20,809 nucleotides of DNA from Rhizophagus sp. LPA8_4_AMF (Eukaryota; Glomeromycota; Glomeromycetes; Glomerales; Glomeraceae), in contig JADRCO010001262.1 of assembly GCA_021464525.1 (NCBI GenBank), positions 1 through 20,809 of the forward strand, read 5' to 3'. Each line of letters starts with the position of its first letter. Position 1 is the stretch's first letter. Positions 9,427 to 19,468 of this stretch are shown here, piece by piece. A program made the translations under genes and the position numbers. The notes below the pieces were generated by a model that saw only the letters and a program-made list of their open reading frames with translations, ran no database searches and was not told the DNA's origin.

Positions 9427-10101
9427 CTAATTAGATCTATCAATTTCTTCGAAAATTGGCCATCTTCCTTTATTTGGACATTTATTCAAAGGACGCCATT
9501 CAATTTCGACTCTGCCTAAGATAAGATCAGCCAATTGTTTAAAAGCGAAAGGAGTTAAATCAACATTATTACCACCTGGGGGACAATCAGCACATTTATC
9601 AATAACTTTTACAATTATTTTTTTATTGTTAGCAGGATTTCTAATTTCAATGCATTCATAACACAATTCAAATTCTTTCATATGCATAGCAGCAATCATA
9701 TCATTTTCATTAGCATCATAATTTCTCAATCCGAAGTTACCGTAACAGGCTGAATTTTTAAGACTTTCTCCATCATAAAATGTTATCTGGGCATCAACAG
9801 GCTTGCCTTTTCCGTTATCGTTTTTGGTATCTTTATCATCATCATTTTTGTTATCTTTATTCTTATTATCGTCTTTGTTGTCGTTATTCTTGTTAACTTC
9901 TTTTTTGTTCTTTTTATCGTCTTCTTTGTTTTTATCATCTTTCTTGGCACGTTTAACAAATCCATTGACTGCTCTTGAGGAAATCCAATCGCCATTTCCA
10001 ATAATCAAACTTCTCTTCTTGGATGCTAATGTAGTTGCACTAGTTGCGGTAGCTACCGCAAGAGCAAAGCAAATAGTGAATAAAATAATAGAATATTTCA
10101 T
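9427..10101 (-). CDS. Secreted double-psi beta-barrel (expansin/RlpA-like) protein
   Basis: Single exon, 224 aa. Residues 1 to about 20 form a signal peptide. Two dibasic sites, Lys29-Arg30 and Lys50-Arg51, frame a 19-residue segment, then a ~49-residue linker (52-100) made almost only of Lys, Asp, Asn and Glu. The domain runs from about 104: ITFYDG, ACYGNFG, MIAAMHM, CYECIEI, KKIIVKVIDKCADCPPG, VDLTPFAFKQLADL and GRVEIEWRPL. This order is the double-psi beta-barrel fold of fungal barwin/expansin-like and RlpA-like proteins, with CxxC pairs at 147/150 and 170/173. No carbohydrate-binding module follows, so wall loosening is not shown. Such proteins are secreted and may act on fungal or plant walls. 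The leader just upstream of the ATG (10105-10137) is pyrimidine-rich on the coding strand, as in well-expressed fungal genes. The fold is a confident call; the biochemical role is open. Confidence 0.9.
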   Translation of the reverse strand: MKYSIILFTICFALAVATATSATTLASKKRSLIIGNGDWISSRAVNGFVKRAKKDDKNKEDDKKNKKEVNKNNDNKDDNKNKDNKNDDDKDTKNDNGKGKPVDAQITFYDGESLKNSACYGNFGLRNYDANENDMIAAMHMKEFELCYECIEIRNPANNKKIIVKVIDKCADCPPGGNNVDLTPFAFKQLADLILGRVEIEWRPLNKCPNKGRWPIFEEIDRSN

Positions 10102-12088
10102 GTTAAGAATCAGGGAGACGGAAGGAGGAGGTAGAATAAAGATAGTAAGTTAATTAAAGAACTTTATCTTTGGGCGTGATAAGAAGCTTATTCTTTAGCG
10201 GTTGGTGGCGAGAAAAAGTAAAGGAATGTAGATTTTTTTTTCTTTTTTTTTAAAAAAAAAGAGTTTAGGGAAGGGAGAAAATATTTTGTTGAGATAAATA
10301 TCATGAAGTATTATTTGCGAGTTCATTTTATTTCTTTTTCACCTCGTTGCGGTCACATGCTTTAAAATCCACGTTGAAATTTAGTGCATAATGTTCAATC
10401 TTTCGTTTAATTATTAAATGTAACCTTTCGTGCTTTAAAGAAGAAAAATATTAAACTCTCTTTTTCACGCGTCAAGTACAAAGCTGCGACAATTAATTTT
10501 TATTACTTTTACTGGATGATTGACAATAAAAATAATAATGTTAATTGGTTAAATCTAAAGTATGATGCAGCTGCATTGAATAATCCAGTGATTAATAAAA
10601 AACAAAGCCAAAAAAAAATACATGTACTTTTGATCGTTTTATTATTAAAGAAGTTTCTATGCTTTATGTTAAATTGATACGGATTAACCGAAAACTTTAA
10701 ATGCAAACTTATGTTTCATATCACTCGTTTACAAAAAATATAGAAAAAAGAGAACAAATTCGATCGATTATATTTAAATATATTTATTTTTTTTTTATTT
10801 AAGTTTAATTTCGGAAAATTCCGTATTTTCATTGGTACTTTTTTTGGTTTAAAAATTTCACTATCCTTTAATTAATGCACGAACAATATTATACGCAAAT
10901 GTGGATTTAATACCTGCATCATGTCGTTGAGACTACACGGTTTGTCATACAGTGAAGAAAATATCCTTCAGCTTTTTTTTTTAATTGGCAATTCTAAAAA
11001 TTTTCGAATGACTTTCAAAAATAAAAAGTCAAATAATTATACTTTTATAAACCACGTCCTTGTGCAGTAAAAGAAACTTCAGAAGTAATATACTGTAAGT
11101 TTTTGGAATCAAGTAATTTACATTTGATAAGTTGATACAATAAAAAATTATTTTATTTTATTTTTTTTAAAGTTGAAAAAGATTTATCGCATCAATTTAC
11201 GTTAATTGACAATATTTCCTGTAATAAATAAATGAATATTTTAATGAGTCATCAAAAGAAATAGCATTAAGCAGTAAATTATAACATAATTCAGGCTACT
11301 AAAGTTTACATTATGCATGTACTGCGTACAATTTGTATTTTAGGAGTGGTTGAACTGGTTGGTGATTTAGAGAATAAGCAACAACGACATAAATAGCGTT
11401 CAGTTGATGCATTACTAAATACTTATTTAAATTTCAATACAATTTAATTATAACTTATTAAAAAATGACTTATTAGGTTATTTAAAGAATTAAATTGTAT
11501 AATTTAAGCTGCAAGGTATTGTAATATTCTAGTCTTCTATTTAAGAAAAAAATTCTGATGCCGAAAATTAGTTCGATCTCATATGATTCTTTTCAGACGT
11601 GATGCGCGAAGATTTTACGTGACAATAAATAATTTTCACTCAAATTTCACGATTAATTTTAAACTTATCTAAATCAAAAGGACCCGTAAAACTTTTTGAT
11701 CCTAATAACTTCGTTCTCACAAAAATGCTGGACTTTCCACGAACATACAAGCTCATGATTATTCCTTTCATTTCAAATTCGCCCTACTTAAGTCAAAAAA
11801 AAAAAATAATAATAATAATAATGAATGAATGATACGAAATCTTTTCTTGAGGATAATAATATACATTTTAAATATTTAATCGGTAAAAGAAAGGTTAAAT
11901 CAAATATGACAAATATGACGTATTAAAACAAAAGATCTCACGTGACACGAATTAAACAAACGTGGTGGGATCTTTATTTAATAAAATAAATTAACAAATA
12001 AATGGGACAAGGCAAATATTAATAAAAATAACAATTGTATTATATAAGTGAACAACAAAACTAAATATTAAGCATTTTTTTTTTTAGG
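10102..12088. other. 2 kb intergenic region, no gene seen
   Basis: It contains the promoter side of the DPBB gene and the 3' side of the 409-aa repeat protein gene. Contents are AT-rich DNA with poly-T/poly-A runs at about 10231-10261, an E-box CACGTG at 11939-11944 and a microsatellite at 11795-11832. A 65-codon minus-strand frame at 10509-10706 is hydrophobic but has no recognisable features. Confidence 0.55.
11795..11832. repeat. A-run followed by (AAT)n and (GAAT)n microsatellite
   Basis: A run of about twelve A is followed by roughly six AAT units and then GAATGAATGA. It is simple-sequence DNA with no evident function. Confidence 0.8.
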
Positions 12089-13318
12089 TCAATCGAAAAC
12101 TTTTTCTAAGTCAATTGAAAATTCTCCAATAGGTGTACTTAGACCTATTTCTTTTCCTACTTTGAAACCGAAACCGTCTAGTTTAGCTTCTACAGTATTA
12201 TTATTGACTGACACTCCTGTATCAACATTAAATCCAATTCTCGATTTAATGCCTACAGCCTCAGCTTCTATCAAATTTACCCCTAATTTTTCCATACAAT
12301 ATAAACCATCCTTATTTATTCCATATTTACTTTCTGCTACAGCACTTAAAAATTTGATCTCCCCATCTTTATCTTTAGTTCTAAATACCGTAGTACTGAG
12401 CTTTGAATCTATTTTTAGATCATCTGTCTTAACCGAACTTTCACTTTCAAGAAAAGTAACAAACTTATCTTTTTGGATTGATGATTTATAACTTACTTCA
12501 GATTTTCTTTCCTTGTTTCCATATGAACCTGAACAATCTACTTCAATTTTAGCTGTGGCACCATCAATATCTGATTCAACCTTTCCTTTAATTCTTCCTT
12601 CAAAGGTTAAATCATCTTTCGTATTGTCCCATGAACCTGAACCATCTGCTTCAAATTTAGCTTTAACATCGTCAGTATTATATTCAGCCATTCCTTTCAC
12701 TTTTGCTCCAAGTTTATAATTATCATTTTTAATATCAAATAAACCTGAACAATCTACTCCAAAATTAGCTTTGATAATATCTGAATCATACATTCCTCTC
12801 ATATTTCCTTCAAGTTTATAATTTTTATTTTTAATATCAAATAAACCTGAACCACCTACATCATATTTAGTTTTGACACCATTAAAATCTGAATCAAACA
12901 TTTTTCTCGCTCTTGCTTCAATTTTAAAATCATTATCATCTTTATTAGCAATTTCAGCTGAAAACTTAGAATCATAATTTTTATGTAACATACGATCTAA
13001 ACTAGCTGAACCATTAGATCTATATTCTCTAAGAGACGTGCGTTCTGAATTAATGATTTCAGCGGAATCCTTTAATGGGGTATTATTTTTATATGTCTTA
13101 ACACAACCTGAATCAACAGTTCCAGTTGAAATATAAGATGGAGTGTATAAAGGAGATGATGATTTAAATTTTATTTCTGAATCATATCTAGTTTTAGTTG
13201 TGGAATAATTATTACGATCCTTATATGAAGTTGTTTCTTCAAACGCAGATCTCCTTTCAGCTGAAATTAACAATTTATTTTTATAAAATGGTCTATCATC
13301 ATCATCATCAAATGCCAT
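12089..13318 (-). CDS. 409-aa repeat protein with C-terminal beta-rich module, function unknown
   Basis: Single exon; I do not recognise the gene. Residues 1-130 are polar and probably disordered, opening MAFDDDDDRP, with many Ser, Thr, Tyr and Asp. Residues 131-272 hold four tandem units (131-166, 167-200, 201-236, 237-272). Each alternates short beta-like stretches with a shared core [DG][CG]SG[LS][FWY][DG] (GGSGLFD, DCSGLFD, DGSGSWD, DCSGSYG) and a K-[GK]-[MK] turn. Residues 273-340 continue amphipathic strands without a clear repeat. The C-terminus, about 343-409, is a glycine-punctuated beta module: VGIKSRIGFNVDTGVSV, a VEAKLDGFGFKVG segment, then LSTPIGEFSIDL. I recall similar 'DTG..V..GFGFKVG..STPIG' endings in uncharacterised eukaryotic proteins, not checked. 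There is no signal peptide or membrane segment, so it is probably intracellular. A TATA element lies ~93 bp upstream. The open frame is sure; the role is unknown. Confidence 0.88.
   Translation of the reverse strand: MAFDDDDDRPFYKNKLLISAERRSAFEETTSYKDRNNYSTTKTRYDSEIKFKSSSPLYTPSYISTGTVDSGCVKTYKNNTPLKDSAEIINSERTSLREYRSNGSASLDRMLHKNYDSKFSAEIANKDDNDFKIEARARKMFDSDFNGVKTKYDVGGSGLFDIKNKNYKLEGNMRGMYDSDIIKANFGVDCSGLFDIKNDNYKLGAKVKGMAEYNTDDVKAKFEADGSGSWDNTKDDLTFEGRIKGKVESDIDGATAKIEVDCSGSYGNKERKSEVSYKSSIQKDKFVTFLESESSVKTDDLKIDSKLSTTVFRTKDKDGEIKFLSAVAESKYGINKDGLYCMEKLGVNLIEAEAVGIKSRIGFNVDTGVSVNNNTVEAKLDGFGFKVGKEIGLSTPIGEFSIDLEKVFD
12503..12928 (-). repeat. Four in-frame 34-36 codon repeats inside the 409-aa protein gene
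   Basis: The units are 12928-12821, 12820-12719, 12718-12611 and 12610-12503. Between units 1 and 2 there is a 26-bp stretch of perfect DNA identity (12725-12750 and 12827-12852), offset by exactly 102 bp or 34 codons. That suggests recent duplication of this unit, while units 3 and 4 have diverged at the DNA level. Confidence 0.8.
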
Positions 13319-13410
13319 CTTTTATAAGGTTTTTACGAAGTATGGTTCTTTAAAAATTTTCTGAGACTTGATATGAAAATTTGAGAGTGGATAAAAAGCA
13401 TTTGAGGTTA

Positions 13411-13418
13411 TTTATATA
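13411..13418 (-). promoter_or_regulatory. TATA box of the 409-aa repeat protein gene
   Basis: On the minus strand this reads TATATAAA, 93 bp upstream of the start codon at 13318. Sequence and spacing both suit a core promoter, and a similar TATA-like element sits 85 bp upstream of the Kre9-like gene. Confidence 0.5.
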
Positions 13419-13730
13419 CAACTCGAATCAATATGGTAACGAGCTAATGTAAAAAAGAAAGTACCAAAATGGAATTTGAACGGAGCATAGTATTGACATT
13501 ATCCGTATATTGTCATTATCCGTAGGATACATTTCTGAAAATATCATATCGTATTACTAAAAATACTATAAATTTATGAGTAATAACATTGATAGCATTA
13601 GGAATTAAATTGAACTAACTTGTATATTAAACTTTTCAAAGATTTTAGTAAATGCTTAAAAGATTAAACTTTGAACGTAAAAAATTACATTATCTAACCA
13701 ATATTTATAAATGAAAAAAAAATAAAATTA

Positions 13731-13791
13731 AAAATGAAAAATGAAAAAAGATAAATGAAAAATGAAAAATGAAAAATGAAAAATGATAAAT
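13731..13791. repeat. Tandem (AAAAATG)n array
   Basis: About eight units of AAAAATG with two GATAA-type interruptions (AAGATAAATG, TGATAAATGG). It is a minisatellite-like simple repeat 5' of the 409-aa protein gene. Confidence 0.85.
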
Positions 13792-14429
13792 GGATTAAAA
13801 TAGTGGCATTTTTATAATTTCTTTTTTTATTCGGAAAAAAGATAAGCAAGTGATACATTGAATTGGCATAATTTTTCGAATATGCGGAAAATCCGAAGCG
13901 AAGATCGTATCTTATATATGAAAGATCAACGTTGCCAAATAAAATTTTCTTGAATATGCCAAAATAATCAAAAAAAAAAAAAACGATATCTTATCAAATT
14001 TTCCGCGTGGAGAAGTAAATCATAATAATTTCCGAATGTGAGATCATTGATACAGTAATTTACGTAAATAGTAAATAGTTTCCTTTTATTCTTTAAATCT
14101 GACTCAGTAAAATTCAACAATATATAATACAGTAAGTATATGTATATCGATTATTCTTGGAAATTGAGCAAAAGAAAAAAAAAGAAAATAAGATTAAATT
14201 ATTACTTTCCCACGTAGCGGATTTTTCTATAACATATTTTTCCCACACCAAGATTCCGTATTGATATAGGCGTAGCACAATTTCGTTTACATCATTAGTA
14301 TCACGTTATTTGACAGGTGATATACATAATAATATGATTATGTAATACATGATACGTTTAAAAATTATTTAAAAACCGAGTTTTGGAGAAAAATAATATT
14401 TTCTATCATGTCTATTATATTTTTACCGA

Positions 14430-14470
14430 CGAAGATACGAAGATACAAAGATACAAAGATACGAAGATAC
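14430..14470. repeat. Tandem 8-bp array C[G/A]AAGATA x5
   Basis: Five consecutive 8-base units, in order CG, CG, CA, CA and CG followed by AAGATA, ending in a further C. Scattered related GATACGAA words occur again near 14699. It is a simple repeat of unknown effect. Confidence 0.9.
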
Positions 14471-15845
14471 TCAAAAAAAAAAGAGATTTCATTTATGATT
14501 GATAGGTTTTGATGATCGAATGAAGTAACCATTTGTCCTTCAAGGATATAAAGATAAGAATAACTCGTATATTGAAATATTATGATAAAAATTTTACGAT
14601 TTATTAGTTACTCTACGAGAAACTCTTTGAGACATGAAAAATTTTTCTTTTTGATGAGATTACGATTATCCATAGACAAAAAAAATGAATGATAATGAAG
14701 ATACGAAACTTACGAAACTTGATAAGCTATCAATACATATTTGGATATTTGGAATAGTCTTCTAGAAAATTTGGATCTTCAAAACATGTGAACCAACATG
14801 TCAAATAGAATTATTAATTCGTAGATAAGCAAATTGTGACATTCGTGACCAAATTTAGAATATAAACAAAAAAATTTTTTTTTTATTACCTATCAATAAT
14901 TACCGTTTTTTTTTTTTAAGATAAGTATCGTTCCACTTTTCATTTTATTCTTTATTTGTTTTTATTTTAAGATCAGAACTTTCTTTAAAATAAAAAATAA
15001 AAATAAAAAATAATAATAATTAAACTAATTATAGAAATCATTTTGTAACCATGAAATGAAAATTTTTTTTAAAATTCATTCTCACTTTACATTGTTACTA
15101 CCGGATGGATACGGAACTTATTCATATGTAAACGCATATACAGTATTAAAAAGGGGTGATTGCTCCGAGTAAATAATATAATTTCTTTCTTAAAATAATA
15201 GTTAATTCTTTCACCAATAAATTGTCAATGATAAGTAATGGGCACCAAAATGGAAATAACTGTTTATTGAAAACCATAAATCATAAATAGATAAGCTAAA
15301 AACGGAAAGAACTGCAAGCGTATCATGATCAACAACCTGGAAATCGGGCTCGAGTGACTTTTAGCTGATAAGATAAAAAATTAATATATCACGAAGAGAT
15401 AAGGATAAATAATGATAAGTAAATTAAGTAAATTAAATATTCTAGACCAAAAAATAATACTTGTATTAATATAATATATAATCATATTTGATCATCAGAT
15501 CATGATCCCACAAACAAAGATTTATTATCATACAATGCATATGTAATACAATGTAATAATGTATTATGCATGTCCAGGCCCTGTTTATGTACTAATTTCG
15601 CGTCAATGTTTTCAAAATTAATGCCCATCCCTTTTCATACGTTTCCGTTTATCCTGTTATATACGTTAATTAAATTATTTATAAATCAATTCCTTATCAA
15701 ATTCTGATCTTTAAAAAAAAAATAATAGATCCATCTTTTTCAATGAATTATCTTTATTTCGTTGATTCGTTCTTCTCACTAAAAAAAAAATAGTGAAAAT
15801 TTCTTGTACCTTTGTTCAATTTCCTTCAAAGGGTTTAAAGAACAA

Positions 15846-15867
15846 ATTTATTTATTTATTTATTTTT
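15846..15867. repeat. (TTTA)n microsatellite
   Basis: About five TTTA units about 385 bp upstream of the nitrate transporter start. Simple-sequence DNA. Confidence 0.8.
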
Positions 15868-16252
15868 TTCTAGAAAACAAAAATATTTGTAAAGAGCCCA
15901 TCCCTAGTTTGCTTATCAATGAATAATAGATTGATTACCTAATAATTGTTCAATAAATAAATAATCATGTCAAATTATTTAGTTACACTATCAAATCAAA
16001 TAGCTTTCGTGTTTCATTCGAGAATCTTATCTTTTTTTTCTTTGGCGCTGATACTAGATAAGGTGATCCACAAAATTACCGATATCACACGATGGTTTAC
16101 AAAAAAAAAAAACTTAAATAGCCTTTTTTTATTCTGAAGATCGATCCTTCGCTTTTGCTTTTTATTTTTATTTTTTTAACAAAAAAAAAGCAAAGTCCAA
16201 AATTTGAGGTTGAAACGAATTGACATTTTAAAATTATTAAAAAATTATCATA

Positions 16253-17787
16253 ATGATTAAATTATTTGATAAACCTTCTAAAGAACTTTCTGTTAATCCT
16301 GATGACCAAAAGGCAAATGAGATTAATCTCATTCAAGGGAAACGTCCTTATATGAGAGCATTTCATTTTTCATGGCTTTCCTTTCATATTGCTTTTACGG
16401 GCTGGTTTGCAATTGCTCCTCTTTTACCTTATATTATGGAAGATCTAAAATTATCCCCTGAAGAAACCGAAGATGGAAACATTGTAAATGTGGCATCCGC
16501 CGTATTTTTCCGTTTTCTTGTTGGACCTTTATGTGACCGTTTCGGCCCAAAACGTGTTATGGCTCTATTGCTTATTTTAGGTTCTATACCTGTAGGTCTT
16601 AGTGCTCTAGTACGTACTCCTGTTGGTTTAATTGTTGTACGTTTCTTTATTGGTATTCTCGGTGCTACTTTTGTTCCTTGTCAATTCTGGACAACTCAAA
16701 TGTTTGGTAAAAATATTGTTGGAAGTGCTAATGCTCTAGTAGGAGGTTGGGGAAACATGGGTGCTGGTATTACTACTATAGTTATGGCCTTGATCGCCGC
16801 TGGTTTTCATTCTGCCGGTTTAAGTTCTAGCTTATCATGGCGTGTTTCTTTAATTATTCCTGCTGTTCTTTGTTTTGTTGTTGGTTTATGTGATTATTTT
16901 TTCAGTGATGATTGTCCTCAAGGGGATTGGCTTAAGCGTGACCTTCCTCCTAATCAACCTGCCGAAGTTCATGTAGCTCATGATGAAAAGAAAACCGATG
17001 CAAATAATGCAGATAAAGTTGTAATTGATAAAGATTCTGAAAAGAATGTTCCGGCTCCTACTGTACCAAGACGTGATCTTAAAACTTTCTTATTAGCGCT
17101 TAAGGATCCAAATGTTATACTTTTAATGATTATGTATGCTTGTTGTTTTGGTGTTGAACTTGCTGTAGATGGTGCTTTGACATTGTTTTTTTATAATCAA
17201 AAAAACTTTAACCTTTCCAAAAAGGATGCTGGTTTGATCGCTTCACTTTTTGGTTTGATGAATTTATTTTCACGTGCCACTGGAGGTTTCCTTTCGGATT
17301 TTGCTAATGAAAAAATGGGAATTCGTGGTAGACTTCTTGTTCAATTTATAATATTCTTATTGGAAGGTTTATTCCTGTTTATATTCCCATATACTTTGAA
17401 TAGTTTAGCTGAAGCTATTGTTATCTTAATTTTATTCAGTTATTTCACTCAAGTAAGTTATTATAATTTATTATATACTGAATTTATTTTTATTTATACG
17501 AGTATAATTTACTAAAAAAAAAAAAAATTTATTATGTTTAGGCCGGTTGTGGGACATCTTTTGGTATTGTACCTTTTGTAAATCCAGAACTTATGGGTGC
17601 TATTTCAGGTCTAATTGGTGGTGGTGGAAGTATTGGCGGTGCTGCTTTTGCCGCAGTATTCAAAAAATATCCTTCAAGTTCAATGCCATTTACGATACTT
17701 GGAATTGTGGTAATGGTAGTATCATTTGCAACATTTTTACTAAAGGTTGAAGGAAGAAGATTACTTGAATTTAACCGAAGAAGATAG
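16253..17787 (+). CDS. NRT2: High-affinity nitrate/nitrite transporter (NNP family, NRT2/CrnA-like)
   Basis: This major-facilitator protein imports nitrate with protons at the plasma membrane, the first step of nitrate assimilation. Exons are 16253-17452 and 17542-17787 (481 aa); the 89-bp intron has GTAAGT...TTTAG and phase 0. Both nitrate-porter signatures are present: GGWGNMGAG at 164-172 in TM5 and, created exactly at the splice junction, AGCGTSFGIVPFV at 401-413 with the following GLIGGGGSIGGA in TM11. Arg87 (FFRFLVGP, TM2) and Arg341 (LFSRATGG, TM8) correspond to the two arginines known to contact nitrate in Aspergillus NrtA. The MFS loop motif DRFGPKR is at 95-101. A hydrophilic loop of about 60 residues (216-275) separates the two six-helix halves; fungal members usually have a long loop here. 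The tail LLEFNRRR is short. No nitrate reductase is seen nearby. GATA sites crowd the upstream 1.5 kb. Confidence 0.96.
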
Positions 17788-19425
17788 AATAATTTAATAT
17801 AGTATATGCAATACTGTTATATGAACTAGTATTATATAATGAAATTTTAATCCACTTGAAAAAAAAAGAAAAAAAAATGTATACATTTATGTACTTTTAG
17901 AACAATTTTTGTTTTAGTCATAATAATCTATTGATATGTAATTTATATTTTTTGTACATTATTATTAGTATTGATATGTTAATAAAATACGTAATTCAAA
18001 AACGTGTGTGTATATATATTTATTATATACATACGTATATATAAAGATTTAAGGTTTTTACGGGACTTCATTTAATTTAATTAAGTATTTAACAATTAAA
18101 AAAAAAAATGGTAATTATAAAATATTATTTTTTTTTTTATTACAAGTTCTTCCGATCAATGATCACCGCTCCGGACTGGTGTCTGACGCAAGTCTTTATT
18201 ATCAAATTTGTGATATTGTGATATATTATAATCCACTTTTTTCCATTTACTTTATCATTCATAATTATAACAATTGTAAGATCATGAATCAGGTGATATC
18301 TTTATAATAAACGGTATTTATTTTTACGGAGTGAGTTCGCCATTGTTTTGTATACCTAGAAGAATTTTCAAGGACAGATTTCAGGATTGATACATACAGA
18401 TTTTAGTGATTACTGATTTGGACTTATTGGGAAAAGATTCGAAATCATTTTCTAACTTTGAACCAATTCTTGACGGTCCCTTGGAATGGCATTCTTGGCG
18501 GTGGGTACCTAGTAATTATACACAATTCATAGCGAAGATCACGATTCTTTTTAAATACAAGTTAAACTACTATACGGGCAATCTCGAATCATTCGTTATC
18601 AAGAAATCCAACATATCGAAAGTATATTTATTATTGTTCCATTCCAGATCCAACTTCAGTATATTGAAAATTCGCCTGCGTAAGATAAAGTAACGTTAAT
18701 TAAAATTTAATATTTTGAAGTACAAATACTTCATATTTCCATATTTTCATTCTCTAATTTAATATTTCTGATTTTCATTTGTTTCAAATACTATTTTTCT
18801 CTTCCCTGCTTTTCTTATTTATTTGAAAGTTTGAATGATTTTTTTAAAATAACTGTTATTTAAGGCAGTTTAAAAATATAGTACTGTAACATAATTATAC
18901 TAAAAGTATTTGTACTTGTACAGATAAAGTATAAAATCTTCAAATTTTATAAAACTTTGATTCTAAAATCAAATAATTACCTATTAAATTTTATAATTTT
19001 TATAAATGCATTATTTCTGAAACTTTACAACAAGACTCTACCCTTAAATTTACTAAAAAAATTGAAGATTTTATTATTAATAATTGGGCGTCTTTAAGGT
19101 TTAGGATAATAACATAGACTCCCTTTCCTTTTAAATATGATTGGTTCAAAAATAATTATCAGAAAAAATATTTTGACTTTCACCCATGTCAAAATACTTT
19201 TAAACTTTTATTTTAAATAAAATGAAAAATAAGAAAACCTACGGTGCAGCAGTCTAAATCCAGGTAATTTTTTAAAGAGGACTAAGAAGAACCGAAAATT
19301 AATAGAAAAAACATTTTATAGAATATTACTTTTTGGTTATATCCGTTATAATAGCAGAGAGTTTTTTCCAGTTGGATATCTATTATTTTAAGATCGTATT
19401 AAAATTGAAGAATTTGGCCATCTAA
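17788..19425. other. 1.6 kb downstream region, no intact gene seen
   Basis: It begins with the transporter 3' flank, where AATAAA at 17981-17986 is a possible poly-A signal, followed by a TG/TA simple tract at 18004-18046. A 95-codon plus-strand frame at 18406-18693 has no recognisable domain. There is a GC-rich imperfect palindrome at 18164-18181 and a 14-bp inverted repeat pair at 18720 and 18905. The segment from about 19021 onward may be decayed transposon DNA continuous with the relic that follows. Confidence 0.5.
18720..18918. repeat. 14-bp perfect inverted repeats about 170 bp apart
   Basis: AAGTACAAATACTT near 18720 and its exact reverse complement AAGTATTTGTACTT near 18905 face each other. 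Each arm is itself nearly palindromic (AAGTA...TACTT). They could be ends of a small non-autonomous element, but flanking identity is weak. Confidence 0.4.
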
Positions 19426-19468
19426 ATTAGGCCGGAATTAAGTTTCAATGATAATTCCAGCCAGATTT
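19424..19468. repeat. Imperfect 17-bp inverted repeat (hairpin)
   Basis: Left arm AAATTAGGCCGGAATTA (19424-19440) and right arm TAATTCCAGCCAGATTT (19452-19468) pair at 14 of 17 positions around an 11-base loop. It overlaps the start of the transposase relic and may be coincidental or part of the element. Confidence 0.5.

Larger units (their letters stand above)
13841..16062. promoter_or_regulatory. Cluster of 15 GATAAG (GATA-factor) sites upstream of the nitrate transporter
   Basis: GATAAG on the plus strand starts at 13841, 14553, 14721, 14824, 14920, 15230, 15290, 15367, 15398, 15414 and 16057. CTTATC starts at 13990, 15693, 15912 and 16026. At about 30% GC one expects roughly 1.6 such hexamers over both strands in 2.4 kb, so this is close to a ninefold excess. 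Fungal AreA/Nit2 factors use GATA sites to switch on nitrate-assimilation genes when preferred nitrogen is absent. A role here is inferred from site density and the downstream gene. Confidence 0.55.
13319..16252. other. 2.9 kb intergenic region rich in GATAAG sites and simple repeats, no gene seen
   Basis: Divergent promoter region between the 409-aa repeat protein (minus) and the nitrate transporter (plus). I find no supportable frame. It holds two short tandem arrays (13731-13791, 14430-14470), a (TTTA)n tract at 15846-15867, an imperfect hairpin at about 15535-15571 built on TAATACA/TGTATTA, and fifteen GATAAG cores. Confidence 0.6.

Noticed and set aside
9803..10153. Serine/leucine-rich frame opposite the DPBB gene
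   Set aside because: It is the antisense shadow of the Lys/Asp/Asn linker codons. The minus-strand protein has a signal peptide and a clear domain.
10509..10706. 65-codon minus-strand hydrophobic frame
   Set aside because: Short, no recognisable motif, and hydrophobic residues are expected from T-rich DNA.
12162..12719. Open frames opposite the 409-aa repeat protein
   Set aside because: They are antisense shadows of the repeat-coding strand.
18406..18693. 95-codon plus-strand frame
   Set aside because: I could not match it to any family on either strand, and it sits in repeat-like DNA with no splice or promoter support.
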